Shown: positions 14,679 through 27,039 of the stretch, in pieces
Numbering within the stretch: position 1 is the first letter of the stretch
Layout of the letters: the number at the start of each line of letters is the position of its first letter
From: Embiotoca jacksoni
Lineage: Eukaryota; Chordata; Actinopteri; Embiotocidae
Direction of reading: 5' to 3'
DNA: 64,000 nucleotides
Assembly (NCBI GenBank): GCA_022577435.1
Contig: JAKOON010000005.1
Location: 12,365,224 to 12,429,223, forward strand
Notes under the pieces: model-generated
What the model was told of the DNA's origin: nothing
The model's input: only the letters and a program-made list of their open reading frames with translations
The model's database searches: none
Program-made: the position numbers and the translations under genes

Positions 14679-17257
14679 TCAGTGAGGACACTGACGTAAG
14701 CAGAGGTTCCTCAGCACTTCATCACTGAACTGGTAGGTGAGTTTTTTCTTCACTTTTATAATCTCTCCAGTTTTACCATAGTTCCTCAGAGCTCGAGCCA
14801 TTTTTTGGTAGGTCATTTTTTTGCGGTTTCCTTTCTGAAGGCCCCAGTGGCTTGCCAGAGCTTCTTTGTGTTTTGTGGAGAACTGGAAGACACCCTTGTC
14901 CTGGTCCACCCACCAGATGCTGTCACTCATGTCACCATTTCTCAGCAGGTCCAGGAGAAACTGGTACAGGCGAATCTTCTTCTTGTTGTCTAGAAAAGAA
15001 AATAGGATATTTGTAAAGAGAACTTTTGTGAGACAGTAGAATATTTGGAAATACTTACGGGTGTCTTTTCTGAAGGAAGAGTGGTTGTGGTCTTCAAATT
15101 CATCCTCGCCCTCTGACACTTCTAGCGGGGGACTGATTCCTTGCTGGTCCTCCTCTGAGTAGTAATGTCCAGGTGAGAGCGGGTACTGGTAGCACAAGGA
15201 TTGGGTGTAATACGGGATCTTTAGGGAAAAGTTAAAGCATGCCATAGTTGAAGTTTTTTGATGGAAAAATAATGAACTCATCATACTTGTCAAATGTTGG
15301 TCTATCATTATATATATATAGCACATGTTCCTATAGTCTCAGAAAAGATGTACTTATTTATCCGTTGCAAAACATGGTTGTATAGTCTCAGTTACAACGT
15401 CTCTGTACCTTTATCTTGTGACCGACGACCTCACTCAGTACTATCTACAAAATCAGATATACAGAAGAAGTGGGGATGACTGTCAACTGTTTGTCACACT
15501 GTATATAAGCTGAACTATGGAGGAGAGACTTTGAGCAATGCTGGACACCTTTCTTTGAGTGTACAGGTATTTGCTCCTTCTTGCAAGAATAAACTTTTCT
15601 CACATTTTTGCGAGTGACAGAGTTGCAAATTGTTCTTTGTTTTGCAATCAACCACCGTCTGACATTTTCGTTTAAACAGTGTCATTGTACTAAAAGAGGA
15701 AGTTGCTCTGCCAAAATAGAATTCAATTCAATGCTCAGCCATACCACATGGTGCAGATGACATTTAAGAGAAAATATCCCAGACTGTCCACATCATACTT
15801 TTGTGGAGATGAAATTGCATTTTTTTGAAACATCACAAAAGCTCTAAATCCCCAAGTAATTCCTGAAATAGTGTGTTTTCATTTTGGTGGCAGCTTCTTT
15901 AGGTTGATTCTAAAGAAACTATTCAATTCCAGTGCATCTATATCTCCACATTTATGTAGATTAACTTTAGTTGATTTATCGATTTGTTCATCAACAAAAT
16001 GATATGAATTTCCAATAAGTCTGACAACTGATTACTAATTTAAAAAAACAAAATGCCAAGAAAAAACTTAATTCGGAACATTTGCTGATTTTTCCTGTAT
16101 GATGCTGCTTGGGCTTGGGTTTTAACCGTTGTAAAAAAAAATGTCACAATTTTCTCGCACTGAATAGGCCGAAGAATTGATAGAGAAAGTAACTGGTTGA
16201 TTAATCAGAAATAAAACAGTAATAACATTTTAATTTCAGGTGAAGTGAACTAAAGTCAAATACTAATGACACCATCAAATTTATGGAGCGTTTGCTTCTT
16301 TAGTGGTTTTGGTTGGGAGTGTTCATAAAGGGAGGGTGAAATAATTTTGATTATTTCCCTGTCAGGATGCTTTACATGTCAGTATTTCCAATCACATATG
16401 ACGTCGTGTCTTTTCACTCTGCAGTGCCATTGTAAACTTACCTGTGGTGACACAGAGAGAGGAGCGAGTGGAGGGTCCAGGTGAAGGGGCAGAGACTCAC
16501 TGATGTAGCGGCAGGGTTGTATCATCTGTTGAGGAGACACAGCCTGAAGCTCTGTGAGGTGATTCACGGTGGAATTCTCAAAGTCTGACGGCTGGACCCG
16601 CTCAGAGTGGAAGGTCCATCTATGGTCTGAAAAGTGACACAAGTTTAAGCCCCTGGCCGTGTAATGATCCGTCATCTTGACAGGTAAACCTTCTCACCTT
16701 CATAAAGATCCCCCACGCTACTGAGGTATGGGTACAGCTCTACAGGAGGTCGATAACTCTCTGACTCATGTGGAATCATTTCCTCTGAAGCCTTTGGGAA
16801 GAAAAAAAAAATAGATGTGAGATGTTTCTCTTTGCCCTGCCAAAATGAGGTCAAATATGACCTTTAGTTGTAACTCTTGAACTACTTTTTAATCTGCAAA
16901 ATAAATAAACCAATTTTTTATTGCTTTCAGAGGAACATAAAAACAGCAAAAATAAATAGAAACCAGACCATAGAGGTGGGTTTTACTTAATACTTATATC
17001 CTAATTAAAACACAAACAAAACTAGTCTGAGATATACATAATCATTAAATCAATCGCTGATGTCCTAAAGTTCCACCATGGTCACTGGAATCGATTTGAA
17101 CTATAACTGGATGCGTCTTACAGAAACACATTGTCAACTATAACAAACAGTCAAATATTCTCTCACAAACTACGATCATAGACGAGTGTCCTCATCTGTT
17201 TTGTAAAAACAATAAAACAGTAGCACTCACCACTGATATGACATATCCGTCCATCAT
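14679..17257 (-). CDS. spi1: PU.1/Spi-1-type ETS transcription factor
   Basis: Five coding exons in transcript order: 17231-17257, 16698-16791, 16442-16626, 15059-15218, 14679-14989; 777 bases, 258 residues (human PU.1 about 270). The start MMDGYVISV aligns with the PU.1 MEGFPLV start; the upstream in-frame-looking ATG at 17271 is in another frame. The transactivation half contains ELYPYLSSVGDLYE and NHLTELQAVSPQQM, then the PEST-like QGISPPLEVSEGEDEFED. The last exon is a full Spi-class ETS domain: KKKIRLYQFLLDLLRNGDM, IWWVDQDKGVFQFS and the DNA-contact helix KMTYQKMARALRNYGKTGEI. Family role: master regulator of myeloid and B-cell genes at GAGGAA sites. The C-terminal end (SDEVLRNLCLRQCPH) diverges from mammalian PU.1, so this may be the teleost spi1a-type paralogue rather than spi1b. 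The exon 3 acceptor was chosen by phase and homology (DHRWTFH). Confidence 0.9.
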
Positions 17258-17371
17258 GTAAACAAGACAGCATGAGACTCTTGGCTGTTGAAACTCGTGA
17301 TAAAATTTTTCTTATTTCTTCAGAGAAACACGCAATGTTGCTGAGCGCTGACTTCAACGGACAAATGGGAA

Positions 17372-17508
17372 CTGAAAGTGAGAAACAAGCTGTCTACATT
17401 CATATCATCCGATTGTCAAATTCATATGATCAGCTAGTTCCTGATGGCCGAGTGTCACATATATACACCCACATTTCCTGTGTGCCAAGGAGGTTTCCCT
17501 TTAAATAG
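17372..17508 (-). promoter_or_regulatory. Proximal promoter candidate of spi1 (TATA-like box, ETS and ISRE-like sites)
   Basis: On the minus strand a TATTTAAA lies at about 17500-17507, 243 bases upstream of the ATG. An ETS core (AGGAAAT, minus) lies near 17473-17479 and a plus-strand GAAAGTGAGAAAC near 17375-17387 resembles an IRF/ISRE site. PU.1 promoters are known to be ETS-autoregulated. Transcription start and function are inferred. Confidence 0.35.
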
Positions 17509-17884
17509 GCTGTTGCATCTATGTACTTTTTGAGCTTTTTGAACAGGTTGCAAGATATTTTTGCAAATAGTCCCAGTGTTAAAACAGACATATTGAGTGG
17601 AGGGTTGTTATTGAATTGTGTGCCCTTCTGTGCTTCAACTCTCCCCCCATCAGTTCAAGTGATGTCGTAATGGACCAGAGCAACATTAACTCTGACCCGC
17701 AACACATTGTAAAACCTACATAAAATGTCATTGCTATTTAATTCAATACTCCTTGAGAAGAAAACCAGACTTTCCTAAACCTGTGTCTGCAGGTAAATAT
17801 GATTTAATTGCTTTCCTATCGTCAATCACAACAAATCTCCAGCATGATTTGGAGGAATTTCTTTATAGTCTCTACACGCGGGGG

Positions 17885-17958
17885 CGAAACTAAAAGCGAA
17901 GTTTGGAATCGGGCTGGTTCCTCTTTTAGTTTGGCATCATGGTTTCAATTGAGGAAGT
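17885..17958. promoter_or_regulatory. Upstream IRF-like inverted pair and PU.1-type site
   Basis: CGAAACTAAAAG (17885-17896) and its near inverse CTTTTAGTTTGG (17923-17934) flank a short spacer, followed by GAGGAAGT (17951-17958), a consensus PU.1 site. They lie about 630-700 bases upstream of the spi1 start and 780 bases upstream of tmem178b, so either gene could use them. Confidence 0.3.
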
Positions 17959-18737
17959 ATTGACCATGAGATTGAAACCTACGAAAACATGATTGAAATG
18001 GACGGACTCATTGTGTCCCTTGTAACTTAATATTTATTCAAAGATACTGCAAGACCAATGTATACAGCTTCATGACTTCTCTCAAAATTATACGAACCAA
18101 AGAGTATTTTGCTATATTTTTTATATGTTTGGCTCTACTGCAATGTAAAATTACAAGAGGCAATCTGTTGGCTAATGGAAGTGTTTTCTGTACTCCACAG
18201 AAAAAAATTAGGCCCTTTGTGGGGTTTAAAATAGTGAAAACCATATTTGGTGTTTGATATCAGATCACTTTAAACAGCAGCTGAGATAGAAGAGATGGTG
18301 AAAAAACAAAAAGAAAGAAACAAAGGAAGGCACCTCCTTTTGTATGAATTTGGTAAACTGGCAATCTTTTCCTACAGATGATGATGACCTACAGTAAATG
18401 CAGGTCTGGGGTTGGTGCTTTCAAATATTTGCTCTGTCTCCATCTACTGGAAAGAAATGTTGGACTGACCAGTATCTAGGCTAGACTGAGTTCAGAGGCA
18501 TAGAAGAGACAACCAAAATAGCTCATCGAGGCCCACATTTATTTTATCCTTTGGCTCTTCTCTGAGATGGTTGGCAAATCAGAGAAATGAGGTCTTCCGC
18601 GATTATTCCGCCATTCAGATTTCCACGTATTGCTGTATTTGCTCCACACCTCAGACACTGACAGCAGCAGTAGCCAGGAGCGGAGCCCTGCTGTCCCGTG
18701 GAATTATCACGGCACCGAGGCGAGATACGCATGGAAC

Positions 18738-20315
18738 ATGGCTGCGATGAGGACTTTAACCGTGGCAGGGCTGTTTTTGGCATTTTGCGCTTTGGGACTG
18801 ATAGCAGTGGCGATCAGCACTGACAACTGGTACGAGACGGACGCGAGGAGGCACCGGGAACGCTGCAAGAATTATTCCAACAAAAGAAACGACCCCGGCT
18901 ATATTTACATCTCCAACAACAACCTTCCACTCCGCATGCTGCCAAAGGAGAAAAATGTGGAGAGGAAGGGCTCCAGTGTCAGCGGTGAAATGCTGCTGCG
19001 AGCTAAGCGGCACCTCTTGCCTCCTGCCCCGGCCATGGAGTCCCTCTGCAGTCGGCAATTCAACTCCACCATCACCGGATTGTGGAGAAAGTGCCACCGA
19101 GGGGGATTTGACTTGGAGATAGAGGATTTGATCTTTAAAGGTTTGTTTTTTGGGGAATTATAATTTGTGTTATAATAGGTTTGTTGTGGATATTTTTGTT
19201 GCGTGTGTGTGTTTGTGTGTGAGGCGCTATCAGTAAATACTTTGTGCACCAATGCGCTATCCAAGGTGCTGATGCTGCGCACAGACCCTCAAGGCCTACG
19301 CAGCACAACACGGGGTACAGTTACAATGCCATCGACGTGCTGTTTTTTTCCAGCACAAAAGGGTGAGCTGTAGTAACAAAAGCCTCGAGATGCGTACAAT
19401 AAGCTACTCTACAACGGTGTGGGTGGATGGGTGGGTGGTGGTGGAAGGGGGTTGGGTGCTTCTCTCTTTTTTGGGAGGGGGCGGCAGCAGAGAGCCTTGT
19501 GATATCCTCTTCATCTGATCTCAGTGCAAATGTGAGACATCCTCTTTGTGTTGTTTACATCCACAGGATTGGTTCCGCACTGCACACCAATAAAATACTA
19601 CTACTCATCATCAGTGCTCCCCAGAAATCTGCCAATCAACCTGACGAAGACAATAAGGCAGGATGAGTGGCACGCGCTCCGTGAGTTGCCAAAAGGCTTT
19701 TTCTTTTTCATTTGATTAATTAATGTAGAGAATCGAGGCATAGCTCCCAACAAACACAGTCACTGCTGTTGTGCGCTTTGCAGACCTCCAGAGGATGACC
19801 GCCAGTTTCATTGGCATGGCCATATCCATCATCCTGTTCGGCTGGATCATAGGCGTGCTGGGCTGCTGTCAGGAGCATGATCTGATGCAGTATGTCGCCG
19901 GACTTCTCTTCCTCATGGGAGGTAAGATGTACTTTACGTAAAGAGCATTGCCCTGACTCACCACAAAGGGGCAGTGTGGCCTTTGTTAATGAGAGTGCTG
20001 TAATGATGCATCAGAGGAGATGAAATTGGGTTGCTGTCATGTCTGACTTGGTCTTGCTCTCTGGCAGGGACATGCTGCATAATCTCCCTTTGCACATGTG
20101 TGGCTGGGATCAACTTTGAATTGTCGCGCTATCCTCGCTACATGTTTGGGATACCAGAGGACATCAGTCATGGTTATGGCTGGTCCATGTTTTGTGCGTG
20201 GGGTGGACTGGGCCTTACGTTGCTGGCTGGTTTCCTGTGCACACTCGCTCCTTCCCTCTACCCTCCACAAACCCCTGTAGTGCACAAGCCCAGACAGGAG
20301 AACGGCTGTGTGTGA
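18738..20315 (+). CDS. tmem178b: Transmembrane protein 178B
   Basis: Four coding exons: 18738-19140, 19567-19680, 19784-19921, 20068-20315; 903 bases, 300 residues, every intron phase 1. The chosen ATG gives MAAMRTLTVAGLFLAFCALG, a signal or first membrane segment, as in human TMEM178B (MAAGRLLLYTG). The frame is open further upstream but without homology. The extracellular loop holds WYETDARRHRERC and GLWRKCHRGGFDLEIEDLI with conserved cysteines. Three further membrane segments follow (IGMAISIILFGWIIGVLG, YVAGLLFLMGGTCCIISLC, GGLGLTLLAGFLCTLAPSL), with the signature NFELSRYPRYMFGIPEDISH between the last two. The family is claudin-like/PMP22-type; TMEM178A limits store-operated Ca2+ entry, while the B form is little studied. 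Match is much closer to B than A. Confidence 0.93.
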
Positions 20316-20905
20316 CAGGCCGCCACACATCTAACAGACACCTGTCTCATCCTGAAACAGTGACGAGCCCCGTTCCAGAGACAGTTTTACCCAGGGACTC
20401 AGAGCACAGAGAGCCTTCACACAGCTTGGCGCAGAGAAAGCACAGGACACTGGCTTCTCACTCACGTGAAAACGATAAAGGGGTGACATTTGACTGAAGA
20501 TGATTTCAGTTCCTCTGGTGCTTTTTATCTGTCCCTCTTTGAGAATGAACTGTTCAGTGTCATTGCTTGCTCTTCAAGAAGAGAATATAATAATTCTTCC
20601 TGTAAAATCTGCTAGCTTGAGAAGAAAAACACAGAAAAAGAAACACTGGCAGAAGATCAATAGCACAACTTTGAAATCTGTATTGAAACTCAAACAATGG
20701 ATGTGTACTGTCACATTTCAAAGGGCAACTGTGTATCATTATGTACCCATTCAGAACAAGACATGTACATGTACTTTTCTAATTGTATGTATGCAGATGC
20801 ATTTGTGTTTATTCAAGGAAAAATATGAGCATTAAGACCAAACTGTGTTTGAGGGAAATGTTTTGTTGTTCTTGAGGTCTTACCCCCATTGAAATATTTT
20901 TGAAA

Positions 20906-20911
20906 AATAAA
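20906..20911 (+). terminator. tmem178b poly(A) signal AATAAA
   Basis: AATAAA about 590 bases after the stop, followed by a T-rich stretch (TTTTTTCTCC near 20931). It implies a roughly 0.6-kb 3' UTR. Confidence 0.55.
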
Positions 20912-20939
20912 ACAGCCATGCAAAACTATCTTTTTTCTC

Positions 20940-23900
20940 CTGTATAACTCTGATTAGACATTAAAATGTCTCTGCGGTCGTCTTACGTTATGCCACAAGT
21001 TCACTGGTATGTCAGCAGATAGCGAGGCCTGCTAACCGAGTCCAAAGTTTTACAACTTCAATTTAAAATAGAGGCTCGATGTATTTCTGCTGGTGTTACG
21101 AGGAGCTGTTTGCAGGCCTAAGTTTTATGTAACCGCTTCTGAACACTTAAGTGTGCAAATGTCCGTGGCCAAAATATGAGTCAGTGACCACAACTGAGTG
21201 ACAAAACAAAAATAAAATAAGTCAATCCAAAACAAAGAGAACACAAAAAGTGAAGTCATCTTCTGCTGGTCTTTAAAGTGAAATAAAATCTCCTTTTATA
21301 AACATCAGTGATGCATAAAATAAGATATGAAATCCAGGTAACGTCATACAAACCTCTCCGATCACGTACTTTAAACATGCTGACAACTGCACAGACTTAC
21401 ACTTGCATGTGATTATATTAAAGAGTTTTTTTTTTTCCATTGACAAAATACATCTGCTGGTGCTTATAGAAATTAAATCTTTCTGCCATCTAATTTAAAT
21501 GCTGCCTTCACCGATTCCCTGAGGCTTCTCTGCTCCTTTGTCTCTCCTCTTAAGGATTCTATTGCTCAAATTAGATGTATTATCTTTATTGAGTTATATT
21601 CAGCTAAAATCGTGAAAGAAATCATCTGCACTTACTGACAAACCGAAGATGATCCGAAATTAAATAGTTAAACTCAAATTTTGGTAAGTTGCAGCAGTAA
21701 TTCACTGTCAAGACAAGAAGTTATTTTTCTTTATTAATGCCACCCTGGAAAAATCAATGGATGTCATATGTACACAAAACAAAAATATTTGCAGTAAAAT
21801 GTATTCTCATTCTTCACAACCCGTTGTGAAGAATGGCTCTTTTTGGATTGTTACGCTATCTGGTAACAATATGTGGTTAATAAGGAGAAGTCTGACATGT
21901 CCCATATTGTATGTACCCCCATCATTAAAAAGTAATTTATTGTTGTAGGTGGTCTAATTACTCCACAGGCTCCTGGAAAGTTTATAGTCTGGAAGTGTAA
22001 TTTCATGACCTCGAAGTATGTTTACATGTAAAACCCCATTCTGCAAAGAGACTAGTACCATATGTCCGATAGTAGTACAATTATGAGTTATTTTTACTTC
22101 ACGAGTACTTTCATTTTATGCTGTGTCATACTTCAACTTTACTACATTTTGGAGGCAAATATTGTATTTTCCACTTACCCACCTTTATCTTTACAAATAT
22201 TTTTGTTAGTAATAGCTACAGATTAAAGGTTAATACAAACAATAACCAATTAATACATAATGATGTTTTATTATAGATTAATCCAAACAGGCCATTTGGC
22301 ATAATGGGTACATTATGGGTACTAAAGTAAAGTTTAAAAGTCAGGGCTTTTTCTTGTAAATAGTTTGCCCACACTTTCTGTAGTATTGTTTTTGCTCTAG
22401 TAAAGAGTAAGTTTGGAGTTATTCTCTGTGTCTATGTTGTTTTGTTACAACAGTATCACTTAAAGTTGTAAATTGATTCTAGGTTTAAATGTGAAAGGTT
22501 TTTTTTAGGCATTCAGAAGTGCAGTTTGTCAATCTAATCTTAACTCAAGAAGCCTTTTCTAGCTCTTGCTCCAGAGCTTTCAACCACATCTCATGGTCTT
22601 CATCAGAAGGGAGGCTTTGTTGAATAGGCGTTTTCTCAGTTGTCATGGAGATGGTCCATTTAGATGTACTTGAGAGCTGTCTCTGTATATATATATCAAA
22701 TGAGGGCTCTTAAAAACGTATGTTAAAAGTAATATTTACTGCTGTGATAACAACAGTAGGGTTAGTAGCAGATATAGTATTTCACAGCGCTCCTCTTTCT
22801 AACAACAACACTAAAAAGGCATAGATTGTCTTTGGCTCTGTGTGCTCAGCACAGAGAGGGGTCAGAGTACTCAGGTCAACTTGGGTCTGCATTCCTGACC
22901 TTTCTTTGTTTGTCCTTTAAATATGTCAGCGAGCAGAATACTCTAACCGCATGCTCAAACCTCAGGCCTTCGTGCTTCTGAGCATCAGGGACCTTAATCC
23001 AATCTGCAGAAAAAAATATTTTTCCATAGGTGGAATGAGTGATTTGAGCCAAAAAAGACAAATTAAGTATGATGGGTTGCGTGACCCGCTCTACCTTTAC
23101 TTACACAGTGGAAATTTTAATCAAATCTTGCGAGCCCTGTGCAGTGCCCCTGGAAATTAAGAGCTGTATAGACATATAGGGTTTCTCTGCAGCTCTGGCT
23201 TTTTGACGGGGTTGGTCTGCACTGTGCTGAGCTACAGAGAGCTGTTTCTAAAAAGGGGTCCCTCAGGGGAAGCTGGACTGTAAGGAAAACCAGACAGAGG
23301 AAATCACACCCAGTTGAGCCCATGGCAGCCCATCTGGCTCCCTCACATCTGCAGAGACATTATCTCTGTAAAAAAAGTGGGCAAGCTTATGGTGGTGACT
23401 TTGTGGTTCTTACAGACGTTGACTGGAATAAGAGCGTTTTAAATGGTAGTTAAAGACAGAAAATATACATATTACTACTGAAGGCATTCAAAATATTGAA
23501 TTCAAGGCACTGCAAATTAAAACAGCCTGACAGATTGGTTTCTGTGGGTGACCTCGGAGGCCAAAGTAAAAAAACAAAAAACAGGCTGTCTGAAATAAGA
23601 TGTTGCATTTCAGCACAGCTGAAGAGCAAAACAGAAGCAATTTGATAGAGATACAAACAAGCTGCATGTCAATTGTAGGAGTATTTTTTGTAAAATGACA
23701 TCACCCAAAACAGCTCTGAATTTCAACACATTTTCTCTCAAACATAAACACTAAAGATTTCGACAGACAGAAGAGTAGATAGTGAGGAGAGCATCTGCCT
23801 TCAAACAAACATATTTTGTACTGGAGTAGATGATTTCCAGATGTGGGCGGCAGTGACAGACATCAGACAACAATTAGCCAGGGCCACTTGAAGGGACAGC

Positions 23901-24160
23901 CATGTCTGCCACGTGTAGTGCCGACAACAAACAGGGTGACATAGAGACGTGACAGAGGAGGACGGTCACTTTTACTGCTGTATGAAAAAGGAAGAATTCA
24001 AAGGTTTTCACTGTTTATATAAGCCTCAAACTTCAAAGGATGGAGAAGATTTTACAATACAACACTGTATGACATTGTACATGTGTCTCAGGACAAAAAG
24101 AAAACTGACATGTAAACTGAAGTTTGTTATTAAATTCATGACGGCAGGGGACAAATATGT
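20940..24160. other. tmem178b-fibin intergenic region, repeats only
   Basis: About 3 kb of AT-rich sequence. No exon with a recognisable protein was found on either strand. A decayed teleost interspersed repeat lies near 22080-22330. Confidence 0.5.
22080..22330. repeat. Decayed teleost interspersed repeat (first copy)
   Basis: The phrase pattern (CGAGTACTTTCATTTTATGC, then ACTTTACTACATTTTGGAGG) matches a very common fish repeat rich in 'AGTACTTTTACTCCACTAC'-type words. Boundaries are uncertain. A second partial copy lies at about 38125-38225. Confidence 0.45.
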
Positions 24161-24168
24161 AATGGATA

Positions 24169-24174
24169 TTTATT
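24169..24174 (-). terminator. Candidate fibin poly(A) signal
   Basis: TTTATT on the plus strand (AATAAA on minus) about 405 bases past the stop. Other sites are possible. Confidence 0.3.
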
Positions 24175-24507
24175 TGATCAGTTATAATAACCTAAAATTG
24201 TACAACATACACTGTTTGTTTTTACTGATCTGAAAGACAATAAATCCACAAAGAGGGCTTCAATTTTCATACTCTCCTCTGTTGCTCTTCAGAGGTGGCA
24301 CAGAGGGCTCCTTGCAGACATAATTTACACTCACATTTCCTTTTCCCCTCCTGACTCAGAGGAATGTGTTGATATTTTTGTAAAAGCTCCCCTCAGTGAC
24401 ACAGCTCCAAAGAATGGGAACAACCAAAGGTCAAGAGTATTTCAAATGCTTGAAAGAGTATTCATAAGCCACAATGAACTTTACAGTTGTTTGATGAACT
24501 GGAGGGT

Positions 24508-24550
24508 TCTCTCTCTCTCTCTCTCGCTCTCTCTCACACACACACGCACT
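24508..24550. repeat. (CT)n/(CA)n microsatellite 3' of fibin
   Basis: A CT run of about a dozen units interrupted by one CG, then CA units, ending 30 bases from the fibin stop, inside its presumed 3' UTR. Confidence 0.85.
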
Positions 24551-24579
24551 CATACACAGATTAAGCAGCTCTAAGCCCA

Positions 24580-25209
24580 CTAAGAGCCAACATTAAGATA
24601 CTCAGTCTTCAGGCGGCTCAGTCTGGTACCATGGCTGCGGATGATGAGAGACAGCAGCTCATATTTATCTTTAAGTCCCTGGGAGATGTCGGTAGTTTCC
24701 CTCAGAGCGCCCCGGATGTCACTCACTTGTTTCACAACATAGCCGTTCAGCTGTTGCTCCTCTCGCAGCTCAGTTTCTTGACTTTGTTTAAACTTCACTT
24801 CGAGCTCCAGCAGGGACTTGTCCACGTTTGAGAAGGCCTCGCTGATCTGGGAAACCTCCCTCTGGAGGAACTTCCCGTAGCTGTCCTCTCCGTCCAGGTC
24901 GTGCGCCACGGTTCGGCCGATGCTCTCGAGCAGCCGCGCCGCGTCCTCCGTCTGTAGCTTAGTGATGACGAAGTCGTCCCGCACCACGGAGTCGCTGTCC
25001 TCGGAGGCTCCACATGGATACACGTCTGAGAATTTAAAAAGCATCTGGCAATGCTCGGGGTCTTCTGTCTCCTCGTAGTCTCCATCCGGGACAAAGAAGT
25101 GATGGAAAGTGCCGTTGGAGATCTCCGGCTGCAGGGGCCCGGTGTAGACTGCCGAGCAAAATGGCAAAGATGTGACGATGATGAGCAGCAATGGGACGGG
25201 ATCCATCAT
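24580..25209 (-). CDS. fibin: Fin bud initiation factor (Fibin), secreted protein
   Basis: A single uninterrupted frame of 209 residues; human FIBIN is also single-exon and of nearly the same length. Residues 1-20 (MMDPVPLLLIIVTSLPFCSA) form a clear signal peptide. The mature N-terminus has GPLQPEISNGTFHHFFVPDG followed by an acidic YEETEDPEHCQ, including an N-glycosylation NGT; both are family hallmarks. The middle has LDGEDSYGKFLQREVSQISEAF, here read as a helical or coiled-coil region that continues to the end, and the C-terminus has DKYELLSLIIRSHGTRLSRL. From zebrafish work, fibin acts in pectoral fin bud initiation downstream of retinoic acid and wnt signals and upstream of tbx5. Linkage with ano3 matches human 11p14. 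The gene is noticeably GC-richer than the surrounding DNA. Confidence 0.95.
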   Translation of the reverse strand: MMDPVPLLLIIVTSLPFCSAVYTGPLQPEISNGTFHHFFVPDGDYEETEDPEHCQMLFKFSDVYPCGASEDSDSVVRDDFVITKLQTEDAARLLESIGRTVAHDLDGEDSYGKFLQREVSQISEAFSNVDKSLLELEVKFKQSQETELREEQQLNGYVVKQVSDIRGALRETTDISQGLKDKYELLSLIIRSHGTRLSRLKTEYLNVGS

Positions 25210-27039
25210 GCACCTCCTCTCTCTTTAGCGAGCAGCATCTGGACTGGCAGCCGGGTTCAGCGCGCAGTTTTCATCACGACTCATGTTACACAGTCCACCG
25301 TCACCTAAAAGGCACAGACTGCCTGTTAAAGTCAAAGGGGCCCTTCGTGGCCCCTGGTCTCTCCAAGCAAAGTCAGTGCACAGTCATGAGGCTGCTTTCC
25401 AACAAACATATTTAAGCAGAGGTTTTACTGTTATTAATTGGTGTCTTTGACGACACATTTTTGAAGTAGGATTCACAACAGAAATTGAATATAGGTCAAG
25501 ATTATTTGTCATCCAATAATAGGCTCCTAAAATAGTCCTGTTTTATTTCAGTGTATTCAGCTGTTTGTCAGATATAGTCATTAATAATCTAAAGTTGTAG
25601 CTTTTATAAATACACCTGCAATCATTTTTGAACATTGTCATATTTGGTGCATTTAATCAACATAACAATTTGCATCATCTTCATCTTCCCTCCATCACTA
25701 TTGTCAGAAACTTTCTTTGAGCCTTGTTAAAAACAAATCTTTTAAAGATGTAAATTTCCAACATTAACACAAAGGTTGTCAGGCAAAATCTTCCTAAAAC
25801 AATGTGTAGGTTAAGATGCAAGTATTTCAAAACAATTGCTTACATGGCACAATAATGTTGTTTCAATAAGGACCAATAATTCAGGTCAGGGCCTGCTTGA
25901 ATGCAGGATTCTGACCTAATTCTGACTCATTAGTACATACAGTGACTACAACACTGAAAAAGATAATATGATAAATCAAAACCTCAAAAATGCTCTCATT
26001 ACACAGTGCAAAACTGATATTGTATTATACATTACATTATATTGTATGTATTGATATTGTGAGTTGTATTATGTTCTGATTATTTTTGTAAGTTGTCACT
26101 AAAAACGAATATAAATAAAGGTGCAGTGTTGTTTGCTTGTCTGTGGCAAGGTGTACACAGGAGAATTTGCTCAAATAGATTTAGTAAAAGTAAAAGCATT
26201 TTTATTGTTTTCTCAGACAGAGTGTAGTTAGACCTCACTCTGATGACTTCAGTCAGGTGATTACATTACTGCACGGAGGGAGAGTCCCCTGGGCTACGAT
26301 CCCCTCTACTGCACATCCTGTCTTGGATAATTACATCATCACATGGTGGTCTCAGAGATGGCTCTCAGCATGTCAACAATACTCACACAAACGTGAAACA
26401 TATGGGGGAGATGTAAACATGGGGCTGGAAATATTTGGTTTTGTCCTCTGTTTCATCCATTCAAGGTCGATAAAGTACCTGCAGCTGCAGGTGGGTTGTA
26501 TTTGTTACTGCACAACGTGGCAGAAATGATGAGAAACACAACATTTTCCCAAAATTCAACAGATTAGATTAATTTATAATAACGGAAAATGCAGAATTGT
26601 TTAATAAAATTGTCAGTGGCTGGTGCTTCATATTCTGCATACAGGATTTGCTGTTCTTTCACTCACATTTCTCGACTGACACCAAGAAGCAGATCAGAGC
26701 AGCAGGATGAAAGCATGAAGACACAAATCTAAAAGCTTCCTTCAAGGAAACAGGTTAAAGCACTGTGGGAGCACAATATAAAGAATCTGGGATATATACC
26801 GTAGATATGTAGCTTACTGGGAGCTGTATAAAGGGAGCAGGTGTTCAGGGGATAGCGGAGGTCAGGTGATGTGAAAAGGTGGGAGCACAGGAGGAACAAC
26901 TGCTGAACAAGGAGGGAACGGGTCTTTCTAACATGTCACAGCAGGAATGTCTCCATCTGGTCCACCTAAGTGTATCAGTAACCTATGTCAGCATTTAGGT
27001 GGTTAAAATGCAGCTGTTATTGATATTATTAGTTGCTCC

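Noticed and set aside
17258..17357. Longer N-terminus for the spi1-like gene (MKSALSN... or MLSCLHD...)
   Set aside because: It is in a frame that does not join exon 2; the MMDGYVISV frame joins in phase 0 and resembles the PU.1 start.
18630..18737. Upstream in-frame extension of tmem178b
   Set aside because: Open by chance; the family start MAAMRT at 18738 matches TMEM178B, and the upstream residues have no similarity.
25400..25412. TATA-like TTAAATA upstream of fibin
   Set aside because: Such AT-rich words are frequent here, and no initiator or other element supports it.
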